The position numbers and the translations under genes were made by a program. Positions 22,924 through 33,627 of a DNA stretch of 64,000 nt are shown here, piece by piece. This DNA is from Aporrectodea caliginosa. Lineage: Eukaryota > Annelida > Clitellata > Crassiclitellata > Lumbricidae. The notes below the pieces were generated by a model that was not told the DNA's origin, did not search any database, and saw only the letters and a program-made list of their open reading frames with translations. Location: NCBI GenBank assembly GCA_020284085.1, contig JACEVL010000806.1, positions 413,001 through 477,000 on the forward strand. The letters run 5' to 3'. Every line of letters starts with the position of its first letter. The first letter of the stretch is position 1.

Positions 22924-23174
22924 GGGGGGGGGGTCAAATCCCCGCCAGGGCAGAAATTTTATTCCAGATTTCTGTTCCACTTGTACCCCCTAGCCAACAG
23001 CTATAATGAGTACACTGACCATACACTGTTGGTGGGAAGATGAGACAACAAGGGAAAGGACTGACCACCCGCCATCATATGCCGAGGCTAAAAAAAAATG
23101 AAGTCGCTAACGCTTCATACCCATGGCTGCCTCATGGCTAGCTTAAGGGACTGCTCTTCTTCTTCTTCTTCTTA
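22924..23174 (+). mobile_element. tRNA-derived SINE, (CTT)n-tailed family, copy 1
   Basis: It begins within the B-box region (GGGTCAAATCCCCGCCAG). The body includes AATGAGTACACTGACC, TGTTGGTGGGAAGATGAGA, GGACTGACCACC, AATGAAGTCGCTAAC and GGCTGCCTCATGGCTAGCTT. It ends CTGCTCTTCTTCTTCTTCTT. It matches the copies at 26920, 38684, 39095, 44756, 54725 and 57003. Confidence 0.8.
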
Positions 23175-24264
23175 ACAACCTTTGTTATCAGAAAAGGTTT
23201 TTTGGGTTTATTTCGGCTTGCAGGATGGACGTTTGCCAGTTAGTGTGTTGCCTTATCAACGCCAGTCATCTGTTCTTTAGGTCAAAGTCTAGCATTAAGC
23301 CTGCGTATGAACATTCAACACAATTCCTGATCCAAACTGACTGGAGCCACGCCTTTCCTGAAGCTGTCTGTCTTCTGCAACTGAAAAATTACCAGTTAAG
23401 CCCTGCAGGGCATTTCACAAGACCTGAGAGTCCTTGATTACAATAGGTTTTTATTTTTTAACATCTTTCATGTGGCTGGCCTATCAGTCTGCAAGAGGAG
23501 GAGGCCCCACAGCTGAAGGCAAGAGCATCTGAGGTTTCATACAACTTCCCAATCTTTCAATGTACGCCAGAGTGTTACCATTGTTCCGTCAACAGGCCTC
23601 AGCAATAACTGAGGTGCATTTTTACACACTGCTAGTACTTTTAAAGGCACTACACAAATGTTCAGATACAGACATAAATACATGTACTATGAATAGAAAC
23701 TTAAAGAATACGAAGGCTTTGTCAGAAGAAAACTCATCCAAACGCATGATCACCTTTCTTCTTGCCCACGTAGACAACCAATCAATCAATTTGATTGACG
23801 TCGTTGACTGCAGGCCACGAGGTGGGGTGCTGGCAAAACATTTCCAGGAAAATGTGCTAAATAAATAATAAATTTCACTTAAAGCCATCTAACTGTCATG
23901 TCAGACAGACGATCAATGCAGATTGATTCGTATAATTTCAGCTCCAGATGTGAGCATAAACTGACTGAATTGCCTCCAGCCCAATCAGATGGTCTGACCT
24001 AACCTGATGCAACAACATCACGGTGAAAGGTGGGGGGTGGGCGGGAAGTAGCAAAGCCGGACTTTGCCTCACTGGGTCTGATTATATAGCATGGGTATGT
24101 TTTCCCAGTTATTTGGCTCCTGTCCAGAGGACTTTCTTCCCACAGCTTTCAACCAGAAAAGCACCCTGTACAAAATCATAGCTGGAATAGATCTACCGGT
24201 ACACATGCACTTGACTGTGGTTGTAATTGTAGACTCCAAATCTCTACCTAATGAATAAATATGT

Positions 24265-24508
24265 ATATATAATATTCTTTATTGAAACAATCCGGTTGAC
24301 AAACCGCAACCGGTTACAGTGTACAGTTATGCAATTGAAACAATTCACAAGAACACAAATGACAGAAGACATAATTCTTAACTACTAACAGAACAGACAG
24401 CCTGCATTACACGGCGCTAATAGCATACAAAGCATGTCCGCCTACGGGTCGATCTCGGTACCTCTCGCTCTCTATGCCAGTGTGTTATCCAATGCGCTAT
24501 TGGGCCCC
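24265..24508 (-). mobile_element. tRNA-Arg-like SINE
   Basis: On the minus strand it starts GGGCCCAATAGCGCATTGGATAACAC, with a perfect A box (TAGCGCATTGG). A degraded B box (AGATCGACCC) follows, then a body ending CAATAAAGAATATT and TA repeats. The 3' end resembles that of the ACTT-tailed LINE repeat. The head is too mutated to be a functional tRNA. Confidence 0.65.
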
Positions 24509-24680
24509 CCATGCTATGCTTGTATGCATGCAGGCAAAAAAATACATGCATATTTGTGGGATAGGTTGAATATGTTGTGTGCCTAATGTTTTTCTGTTTC
24601 AAAAGTATAGCCTTAACTCTATTCATTTGTTAATCGATTAATTGGTCACATCCTTCACAGTGCTATTCATTCTTCTAGGC

Positions 24681-25339
24681 GAGTGCTATTCAAACTGTGG
24701 TCTGTGGCCCGGTGCCGATCCATGAGTGACTGGTTACCGGGCTGTGCAATGATAACCAGAGTCACATTTTCGATTGTACTCAAATAAAAAAATTGTTTAC
24801 AGGGTAAAATATAATAAAATACAGTAAAAACAAAGTTTTTACTAATCCATCTAATCCTATAATGTCTTAGAAGCAGTTACGACATATAGTGTTCATTTTA
24901 CATAATGATGCAACAGTTTTGGCCAAAAATCGGAAAGGGGATTCCCAGCGAAAAGTTTAGTCCCCGATTCTATAAGCTAGTTTTTGGCGGAGCTAATATG
25001 AATGTCTGTCTGCCAAGTTTCCCATTGAATGATAGTGATCTAGTTCAAGATTTGACTAGCCTGTGGCTCAACCAATGTGCAAGTTAAACTAGATGGAAGC
25101 ACGACACAGTGTTCATACATAATTAAACTGTTTTAAAATGTGCGTATATATAATATGTCTGTTTAATAATAATAACAGTAACAAAATAATAGTTGTACTA
25201 AACAGTGACAATAAATTATGAAATTTAAATTTTACAATAACATGCTATATGTGTAATGTAAGCGGATGATGAAAAGCACTGGTCCGCGGTAATGATGCAA
25301 TTACCAATAAGCAGCATCAGAAAGTTTAGAGAAGCACTG
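24681..25339. mobile_element. hAT-type non-autonomous DNA transposon
   Basis: The left end GAGTGCTATTCAAACTGTGG and the right end, read inverted, CAGTGCTTCTCTAAACTTT, are the characteristic hAT termini (CAGNGNTTCTCAAACT). Flanks TTCTAGGC and CTCTAGGT match at 6 of 8 positions, as an old 8-bp target duplication would. It is 659 bp with no transposase frame. The internal part (about 24800-25095) is repeated at 55610-55945. Confidence 0.75.
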
Positions 25340-25507
25340 CTCTAGGTACCAAGCACAGGCTGTGCCAGCCCAAAGTACAAACCCCAGAAATAGTCCTTAT
25401 CAGCAATGGACATCCTCTTCAACTGCAATTCAGTTCAGCTGCTTAAGTCAGTTTCAAGAGGTTGGTATGTTTGTCATAGGCTGTTTGTTTGGTTTGAGGT
25501 TTAGCCA

Positions 25508-25534
25508 TATATATATATATATATATATATATAA
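25508..25534. repeat. (TA)n microsatellite
   Basis: A pure TA run of 13 units. Confidence 0.95.
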
Positions 25535-25949
25535 GTTCTGAGAAGTTGGCCAATAATAACGGGCAATGATCTGAGAACATATAAAAAGCCTTCTGACCCA
25601 ATAAAAATCCATGTTATTTTAAATGCGGGTAAACTGAACACACCCCCGCCCCCATCATCACCTTATGAGCGTCATCTCAAAGGATAAGAGCTCCATAACA
25701 CGACCTAAGAAAATCCTACTGTATTGCCTTGACAAGCCGCTGCTCAAAGTGGACCACGAACGACATTAATGCGGTGTTTACTTTTCATAAGCAGATAGGT
25801 TTTCAGCGTATAATGATCAATCAGGTCTGGGCATTCACCTTCTGACAAAGCGTCAGTCAGCTACAGCTTATATTTTAAATAAGTTGCATGTTGTTGGCTC
25901 ACTGCCAGATCTGCATATGACCTTTCACCTTTGATCCAGTAAGTGACTT

Positions 25950-25985
25950 AGATCAGCGGTTTTCAAACTTTTTATTGTATCACTA
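25950..25985. repeat. Solo hAT-like terminal sequence
   Basis: GATCAGCGGTTTTCAAACTTTTT resembles a hAT terminus. No matching opposite end was found nearby, so this is a relic or a chance match. Confidence 0.35.
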
Positions 25986-26167
25986 GGTAAAAAATCGAAT
26001 GTTGGCATACTACCAGCAAAGGTCAGATCAAAAACAACAGGCGAGCGCAAAGTCCCCTTGCAATTAATTATGAAGGGGAACATCATAAGTTCTCTTGCAG
26101 GGTCTGGGGTTGGAATTAGAGTTGTAGGTGGACAAATTTAAACATTAATATATAAATTTAGGAATGT

Positions 26168-26525
26168 AATCACATCAACTGGCACATCAACTTAAAGACC
26201 GAACACCTCAACGTGGTGAGGGGGTGGCAACAGTCAGTGCCTGCTGAGGCTATGCCATCTTGGCTGAAGTGCCATAACATCAGCAGGAACCCTGAAAAAG
26301 CTGGCAAACGTGGGCGGATCGCCGCCTTTGATACCACAAGTAATCAGAGCCATAAGCCTGGAACTTTAAGGGAGAAGTGCGAAGGGAACGGATGTGTTCA
26401 GATACTCCGTTCGTAAAGAAAAAAATACGAATGAAATCCAATGCAGCTCCAACGGGCCGAGGCCCATTAGAAAGACACCTGCCTTCGGCCCATGGATCCT
26501 GATGATGATGATGAATCACATCAAC
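26168..26525 (+). mobile_element. Short RTE-like retroposon with perfect 12-bp target-site duplication
   Basis: AATCACATCAAC occurs at 26168-26179 and again at 26514-26525, exactly flanking a 334-bp insert (26180-26513). The insert has CACCTCAACGTGGTGAGGGG near its 5' end, which resembles the 5' end of RTE-clade LINEs. It ends in a (GAT)n tail. It contains no reverse transcriptase. It is best read as a non-autonomous, RTE-derived element, and its intact duplication makes it one of the youngest insertions here. Confidence 0.8.
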
Positions 26526-26919
26526 AAAAGGAAAAGTAAAATCACTATTAGAAAGTGTTAATGTGAGCTGTGGGCTTGATTCGACAAGCACAGATTTACA
26601 ATATCTAGTTTAATATTTGTCAATTTCAAAAGCAAATCTGGTTCAAATTCAAGCTTTGTTCATGCAAATCCAAAGGATAAATAACCATCGTCATACCGTC
26701 TAATAATCTTACGCTGCTAGATATGCACAGTAGCCCAAGAGATACGTCTCCATGATAACTTTCTACCTTATCAGCATTTGGCTCTCATAGCTCACTCGTG
26801 TCCGAAGTTTTGTTTTGGCACTGAAACTGACCCCAAAACTGGCTTCCGTGGATTTGATTTGACTAGGTGTCAGCCAAAAAGCCTCGGTTTCTCTGACTTG
26901 AATCAGCAGCTTTCCCTGA

Positions 26920-27090
26920 CTCGGTTATTATGAGGAACTGAGGAACATTTTACTGAACGCTGTTGGTGGTAAGATGAGATGGTGATGGAGAGGACTGGCC
27001 ACTGCCCTCATCTGCCAAAGCTAAGAAAAATGAAGTCGCCAACACGCATGGCTGCCTCAGGGCTAGCTTAAGGGACTGCTCTTCTTCTTA
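26920..27090 (+). mobile_element. (CTT)n-tailed SINE, copy 2 (5'-truncated)
   Basis: It shares GTTGGTGGTAAGATGAGATG, GAGGACTGGCCACTGCCCTC, AATGAAGTCGCCAAC, GGCTGCCTCAGGGCTAGCTT and the CTGCTCTTCTTCTT end with copy 1. Confidence 0.8.
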
Positions 27091-27360
27091 TTCTGTCACT
27101 GATTTGCCGCATAATTAAAAGACGTTTCAAACACCACAACTTCTGGGGAATTAAATGAACTACATATGAAGTGCCTAACACAGAATGAAATCTAATTCTG
27201 AATTAAAGGACTTTTTATTTTATATAGGGAGCAAATAAAGAAGTGAACATGGAAGCAAGCCGTACCTGCAGTGCCATAAAATCTACAAAGAAATCCTCAA
27301 AAGCAAGATTTTCAACAGAAAGAACTAATCCGAAACGAATAAAAAGAGTCTGGTGCCTAC

Positions 27361-27558
27361 CAAACCGATGTCTGATCTCTTGCTTCCGTTGACAATGGCC
27401 TCGATCTCTTCCTGCAACTTGTTGTTGTCTTCTTTTGCCTCGTCCAGTTTCACCTTATTCGTCTGTGACTTGATCAGCAGTTCTTGTTCCTTGGCTCGCT
27501 TCTCAGCCTCCGAAGTGTCCAGTCTTTTGTTCATCTTCCCATGTAGACAAACCAGTTC
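27361..27558 (-). CDS. SKI: SKI/SnoN, coding exon 5 (coiled coil)
   Basis: This 198-nt exon (66 codons, phase 0 at both ends) has acceptor GATGTATAG and donor GTAGGC. It encodes ELVCLHGKMNKRLDTSEAEK, then RAKEQELLIKSQTNKVKLDE, then AKEDNNKLQEEIEAIVN. This is an uninterrupted Lys/Glu-rich heptad pattern, the C-terminal dimerisation coiled coil of SKI/SnoN. Exon length and both phases fit exons 4 and 6 without adjustment. Confidence 0.94.
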
Positions 27559-30369
27559 CTATACATCGCAGACAATTCACAAACTTCAATTTCTTTGTAA
27601 CATTTGGCTCCTGTAGATAAAGTAAGTAACACAATACATTCACAATATATTCGATTGTTTCTTTCATTGTTTTCACATACATACATACAAGTCAGTCAAT
27701 ACATAAAGTCAGCCAATACACACAAGTCAGCCAATACATACAAATCAGCCACTAAAAATTCATACTCTTGAAATGTTCAGACTGCCATTCATTCAATTAA
27801 TAATGCTGAGGAAAGACCGAATCTAAGCTGTGCTGCCTTGCAGATGTAACCCTGCCAACATTACAATCAACTCCCATTAGATCAAACCGGTTCTTGGAAC
27901 TCAAGACAATCTCATTTAATCCCAACGACAGAAATAGTTTCCAAGTGAACAGAAAGTAAAGTCTTAATGAAAATGAATGACTCTTGTTCCAGGAAAAGCT
28001 CACACGACGTCTCTGCACAACGACGTAGGTTTAAGTTACAAAGACAGTAAGTAAGTGTGTTCTTCATTAAATGAAAGCATACGCTCGCCGCTTTACATTC
28101 CAAGTCAAAAATAATTGCAGAAACGAAACGAAAATTAGGAGCAGAAAATAAAGTCAATTAGAAGATAGAAGGTTAACTGTACAACTTTCTAGCCGAGAAA
28201 CCGCGCCTGGTAAGGGAATAAAATCTAGGGAGAACAAGGTTATGTGAGTGTGGGTGCAGGTCATGGCCAGTACAATAGAAAGGGGAGTAAGTAATGCAAT
28301 AGGTAGTCGGTCAATTCCTCTCCTAAGAAGTCGCCATAATCTTTACAGATTCATAAAATTCTTCCTTTAGTTATCACAAAATAGCACAGAATTTATACTA
28401 ACTAACATGGACAAGCTTTTTTTGTTACTGTCTCACTTGCTGCCAAAATGAATTCACAGTTTTTATGTGTCAGCTGAAAGTCCTCTCCAAACTACTGTAG
28501 AGGAAGGCTCTTACAAACTGAGCTCACTTGCTTATTTATATATTTTGAAACCACTGAATTAAGAGGAAAGTTGCTGGACACCTTAATCAAGATACCAAAC
28601 AACATCCTCATTTGCAATACTTCTGTTTAGCAGAGGAGATAAACACTAGTCAAGACATACCTTTAAAAAGTACAGAGAAAAGAGACATGCAAGCAAGCAG
28701 GCAGGCAGGCAAACAGGCAGGCAGGTGCCAAAGATTGAAGTTATACCTGTACTAATATCCACTACATTTAATCAAACTGTCGACTTGACAATCGCCCGGA
28801 GAGATAAAAACCTCACATCGTCATCAGCAGTATCAGCCAAATCGTTGACCGAACTGCACTTCGCACGAAGACGGCTGAGAATAATCGCTTATCATAATTA
28901 AAAAAGTTCTGGGCCAAGGCCTTCTTCTTTCATGCAGCCGCCGCCGCCGCTTTGTTCGTTTGTACCGTTAAACAACAGCAGCGCCACCACCACCACCAGC
29001 AGCACGGACTCGTCTCATTAGTGCAGACTCAAGCGATGAAAGCAAGCTGGTCACGAATAAAAAAAGAGAAAGCAACATACAACCGCCTTCGACATTTAAC
29101 GACGACAAAGACGTCACACGATGACGAAGAAAACCTGCCACAAATTGTCACAAAGAGACGAAGCAGCTGGACTTGGATTTTCGTAAGCGACGCACGATGC
29201 GTAAATGAAAGAGAAAACAATTCTACACAATAATTAAACAAGAAATGAGGAACCGAGAGAGAAATGCTGCATGAGATTAAAACAGAGAAATAGATTAACA
29301 ACAACAAAAGGAAGAATTGAGCACAATGTGCACCAAATGCTACACATCAAACAAACAAACCATCACATCAAATATCTAACTTTATAACCGAAAAAGAAGG
29401 ATTAATTCATTATCTGATAACAGAACACATCAAACAAGAACACAAAGTAACAACGTGATAATTCAGCTAATTAGTTAACCAGCTATCTAGACATTTATAT
29501 AGCCCATTTTGACTACCTCATAAAAGCACTGTCCTACCTAAAATATAAAAGTAAGTAACAAGCAATACATAGGAGAAAACAATATGAGAATTGACGGACT
29601 GCCTCACGGGAGCATGAAACAGATGAAGGAAATTGCAAGACAGATACAATCAATGCATAACAACTTGCACAGAAGCATATGCAAAGTTATTTGACATGCA
29701 CCCAACAGAGCAAGGTACCCAATCACCTTCCAGTTAATGAGAAATATTTCATAACGTTTTTATTGTAGATGGAAAATGTTTGACGCATAAAGAACCAAAA
29801 GTGCATCTCTTGCAATATGTTCCAAAACAAAAAACGACGGCAAGCCACCTTCGAGTTATTAATTATAAATTTCATGAAGATTTTTCTTTCGACAAAGAGA
29901 TGTTCTGTTCATATGCAAAACACCTTTTTCTTGCTATATGCAGACTGAGAACTGTATGGTGGTCATTCATCTCATAAGTAATTTACAAAATCTCCGCAGG
30001 ACTTAAATTAAAGTCATATCTTGTGTCTTGGTCAGGCTATTTTCGTCTTACAAACAAGATAATATGTTCTGTTTACAACCAAATACATTCATATATATGT
30101 ATGTAACAATGTATGCATGCCTGTGTAGTATTGTATATATATATGGATGACATGAATGCCTATATGGATGACATTTGTCCAATGTCCATATGCATCAGGT
30201 TACAAAGAAGAAACAAGTCTGTACAAGTTAATTAATAGTAAGATAACGTTACCTGATGATGACATGATGATGTTACAGTGATAACAATGCTGATGTATAG
30301 AGTATATCAAGGAGTGGTGCCAAAACTGAAGCTTCAGGTAAGTCATATGGGATGTATTATATTGGGTGC

Positions 30370-30650
30370 ATGTCCAGGCAGAGCGTGCGGCCCAAAGATG
30401 ACAGAGAGAGAGATTGGCCAGAGAGAAATTAACGGAACCAAAGGACGGCAGAGTCGACAATACCAACAGATTTAGTTAGACAAACGCTCCAGCAGGATAA
30501 CGTGATCCACAGAGTCATAGGCGGCAATGACATCGAACACAGCGAGACGAGTAACATGACCTTGGTCGACTGTACTAAAGACGTCAGCTTCCTAGTAAAC
30601 AAGCGATGAGTGGAGTGGAAACGTTGGTCTTGCACCATTCACACTAACAC
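30370..30650 (-). mobile_element. LINE reverse-transcriptase core fragment
   Basis: The minus strand reads VTRLAVFDVIAAYDSVDHVI, then LLERLS, and after a frameshift VGIVDSAVLWFR, then LSGQSLSLSSLGRT. This matches the RT block with (D/A)xSAAFDTVDHxxLL followed by GIxGxxLxWFxSYL. FDVIAAYDSVDH carries the first catalytic Asp position. Stops and frameshifts show it is inactive. Confidence 0.82.
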
Positions 30651-31349
30651 TACATATATGTTGTTTACGATTGTCTTAATCCTGTCCCACACAGTATATG
30701 GGGCTCTATTTCCAGGTCTGAGAGAGATGAAATGGGCTCTCATCCATGCTCCATGCCACCTCTAAGAAGACACTTGGATGTGCCTCAGTTAAACCAACTA
30801 GTTCTTGGACGGAGCCATCACTGCTGTCGTCTTCCTGTTCCTGGAAGGATTGATAAACAGGTCAGGGTTATCACTGAACATGCAAAACACTTTCAGTTTC
30901 AGTTTCCACTCTGGAACTGACGACCACGTCATCAGTCCACTTCTCATTGATTGACAGGTGGCATGGAACATGGAAGACAGCCCATCTCCTTGATTGACAA
31001 CTGGCCTTGACAGTTACATCTTTTTTGAACATTTGGTCGTGTGCAGCACTTTTGCAATGTATCAAAAAAGTACTATAGAAAGTACCTTGTTACCGACATG
31101 TATGCATAAATGCACCTAATGGAATTCATCTTGTTATTGTAATTCCTTATTTATATAGTACCTCTACTTCCACAAAACATACCGTCAAATGCCCCATCAC
31201 ATACCATATGCTAACAGTCATTTATCCACGATTGCATAAAGATTGTCACATCAGCGTACTATTAATTAATATTCCTATTCAGACCTTTATATTATTATCA
31301 TTTATAAATTCATCTAACATCTTCAAAAATATTACATCAAGTTCTGCAG

Positions 31350-31350
31350 C

Positions 31351-31395
<45 letters not shown>

Positions 31396-31396
31396 G

Positions 31397-31428
<32 letters not shown>
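31350..31428. repeat. (CA)n microsatellite
   Basis: Two pure CA runs separated by ATACAGAAAC, followed by (TA)n-rich DNA up to about 31500. Confidence 0.95.
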
Positions 31429-31430
<2 letters not shown>

Positions 31431-31861
31431 TTAATATATATACATAATTATATAATTATATATATATATATATTGATGTACCATATATATAAATATATAA
31501 GCATAAAACAATACCTTACAATACATTTAACAATTACAGAGCAAAACTGTAATTGTTAGTTGTTTATGCTAGCCTGAATAAGTAATATCATAAAAAGAGA
31601 AAGTTCCAGAATGAATAATGACAGAAGTTAACTAAACATGAACACAATATGGCAGCAGAAAAGCCCAGCTCAACCAAAGACCCGTTCTGTTTTTTGCACT
31701 ATGGCCGAGTGCAAGTGCAGATGCACTTACCGCCCGAAAGACGACAGAGCAGAAAGACGGTCATCACTATTTACCCCTTGCAGCAGCAGCAGAAGCAGAA
31801 GCAGAAGAAGGAAGTAGAAAGACGACAGAGACCGAGGATCCGAGCAGAAGTGTTCCCTTGC

Positions 31862-32073
31862 CTGTTGAAGTGTTCTCTGGACTCCAATTAATTTCTGAGC
31901 GAGTGATAGATGTCGATGCTGAAGACCGATGTATTCGCCCACCACATGCTGTTTAGCTTCGGCTGAGAGGCTGGCCGCCTGCTCCAACGCAGAACTGAAG
32001 ATGCACAGCTCAGCCTCCCACAGACCGGACTGCTCGCCTGCGGCAGCTGCACTCTCCACTTCCAGATCTTTAA
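31862..32073 (-). CDS. SKI: SKI/SnoN, coding exon 4 (coiled-coil start)
   Basis: This 212-nt exon has acceptor CTGTCTCAG. It encodes KDLEVESAAAAGEQSG, then LWEAELCIFSSALEQA, then a helical stretch ending LIGVQRTLQQ. The SGL-EAEL and ALE spacing matches the start of the SKI C-terminal coiled coil (SGLEAELEHLRQALE in the vertebrate protein). The 3' end is CAACAG followed by GCAAGG: a GC donor that otherwise fits the consensus. No GT donor in the right phase gives a conserved join. Joined to exon 5 it reads RTLQQ/ELVCLH, matching RSLHQELEFLR of SKI across the junction, which strongly supports the GC-AG intron. Confidence 0.88.
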
Positions 32074-32214
32074 CTGAGACAGAGACAAAAGCAATTCATC
32101 CTTAAATGCAATTCATTAGACAAAACAACGGAACTCAGTGGAACCTGTCCGCTACAACACAATCACAAAAGAACAGTCAAATGTCAGAGTAAGAGCTTGT
32201 TGACCCTGCCTAAT

Positions 32215-32585
32215 GTTCTCTGCCCACTGCTCTCTGCCCACTGTTCTCTGCCCACTGTTCTCTGCCCACTGCTCTCTGCCCGCTGTTCTCTGCCCTGCTG
32301 TTCTCTGCCCACTGTTCTCTGCCCACTGTTCTCTGCCCACTGTTCTCTGCCCACTGCTCTCTGCCTGCTGCTCTCTGTTCTCTGCCCACTGCTCTCTGCC
32401 CACTGCTCTCTGCCCACTGTTCTCTGCCCGCTGCTCTCTGCCCACTGTTCTCTGCCCACTGCTCTCTGTTCTCTGCCCACTGTTCTCTGCCCACTGTTCT
32501 CTGCCCACTGTTCTCTGCCCGCTGCTCTCTGCCCACTGCTCTCTGCCCACTGTTCTCTGCCCACTGTTCTCTGCCCACTGTTCTC
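32215..32585. repeat. 14-bp minisatellite (about 26 copies)
   Basis: Tandem unit TTCTCTGCCCACTG with C/T variation (TGCTC versus TGTTC) and occasional truncated units. As 14 is not a multiple of 3 and the unit lacks stops, it is open in several frames on both strands. That explains overlapping frames of 126-133 codons with GREQWAENS-type repeats. It lies in SKI intron 3, between coding exons 3 and 4. Confidence 0.97.
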
Positions 32586-32881
32586 ATCAATTATTTAATA
32601 AAACACATCAATAATGCTACATGTTGATTAGTTTCCTTCCTTTTAGATGCAGGAAGTAAGTTGCATGGGGATGAAAATTTATCAAGAGAAGATGGCGAGG
32701 AATGAAGGTTGCGGGAATGGAAGGGGACAGGTGACTGTAAGGGGTTAAAATTAGATATTCCTAGGTGGGAATGGGACAATCTCTGTCCCCATGTCACTCT
32801 CTAGTGTAAGAACAAAGCCAGAACAGTAGAAGTCCTCACTGCGTTCTGGAAAACATCCAGCATCCAAAACCTCCGTGCTAC

Positions 32882-33069
32882 CACGTGACTCCAAGTTCAC
32901 CGGATGACGCATCCGTGGCGCCTTCTTCATAAGTTGTGGCGGACCATGGTCCAGGGTCAAGCACCCTCCGTAGCCTTCCTCATCGGAGTCACACATCTCC
33001 CGTTGCTCCTCGCACTTTGCATAGGAAGCAGGTACCAGCGAAACATTTGGGGCAAAGCACCTGTCATTC
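32882..33069 (-). CDS. SKI: SKI/SnoN, coding exon 3 (APNVSLVP region)
   Basis: This 188-nt exon has acceptor CTCTGTAG and donor CGTG/GTAGCA on the minus strand. The first base completes the Arg codon from exon 2, and the last base starts the Val codon finished by exon 4. It encodes NDRCFAPNVSLVPASYA, then an acidic CDSDEEGYGG stretch and a basic MKKAPRMRH stretch. APNVSLVP corresponds to the short conserved APNVALAPP element of vertebrate SKI that follows the SAND-like domain. The reading frame stays open beyond the donor to about 32,751, so the donor choice rests on phase and on the GTAGCA match. An acceptor nine bases later (GACAG) is possible. Confidence 0.85.
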
Positions 33070-33411
33070 CTACAGAGATAAGCACCACCATAATTCACCA
33101 AAAACATCCAGCCTTGTTTATTTAAAATGCATTTACAAGGCTCTGGCAACAGTATCACGAATGCCAATGAAACTGTCATCATCAATGGGGAAGGGGAACA
33201 ACAGAGAGATCAATGTGTAATCATAAATTTCATTTGCTAATACAGACGTGTTCAGAGCGCTCAGACTCGTAACAGATAGTAACAGGATCGGTCTTGCTCT
33301 GACCAAAGACCGGTCTGCATTCTCCGCATTCTCTGTAAACCCCGCCAGCATTTGGGTATTTGCTTGGGACAACATAACACCATGCATAACACACTGCTTG
33401 ATAGCCATGTC

Positions 33412-33627
33412 ATGTCAATGATGATGAGTTATTTGCCCAAAGGCAGGTCCATTGACTTTTACGCCACCCGGGGATGAGATGAGTGAGGTGGTTTCCCGTT
33501 GCCCTCCTCACTGACAACTGTGGGTGAACAACTTGTCCAGGGTCGCTACACAGTGGCTTGATGTAGATTCGAACCTGCGACCCTTCAGTTACAAGGCACA
33601 GAACATACCGCTACACCACCGCATCCC
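33412..33627 (-). mobile_element. tRNA-derived SINE
   Basis: On the minus strand it starts GGGATGCGGTGGTGTAGCGG, with a perfect A box (TGGTGTAGCGG), a B box (GGTTCGAATCT) 33 nt later, and GGGTCGC arms. A conserved-looking body (ACGGGAAACCACCTCACTCA) follows, with a CATCATCATTG tail. Head, body and tail are all present, so this is a near full-length SINE of about 215 bp. Confidence 0.82.

Larger units (their letters stand above)
12724..27360 (-). other. SKI intron 5 (14.6 kb)
   Basis: A long intron filled with repeats listed separately: LINE ends (13210-13416, 18805-19003, 19056-19330, 20746-21055), SINEs, a hAT-type element, a short RTE-like retroposon and microsatellites. Region 15,700-16,240 has an open minus-strand frame of 169 codons without recognisable homology. 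It includes two near-identical copies of about 45 bp (16062-16150, sharing GTATGGTAGGGTCGGG). Region 20,030-20,480 is GC-rich without an identifiable gene. Region 17,340-18,800 shows nothing beyond (CAA)n and short tail repeats. Confidence 0.6.
27559..31861 (-). other. SKI intron 4 (4.3 kb, GC-AG type)
   Basis: It contains (GGCA)n near 28690-28730 and a GC-richer patch at 28,780-29,220 with (CCG)n and an open 93-codon + frame without recognisable homology. It also holds a LINE reverse-transcriptase fragment (30370-30650) and a (CA)n tract. The rest is AT-rich with nothing identified. Confidence 0.6.

Noticed and set aside
24420..24508. tRNA-Arg gene on the minus strand
   Set aside because: A box is good, but the T arm and B box are mutated and a SINE body follows.
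32152..32614. Five overlapping repeat-rich frames of 126-133 codons on both strands
   Set aside because: A 14-bp stop-free minisatellite explains all of them.
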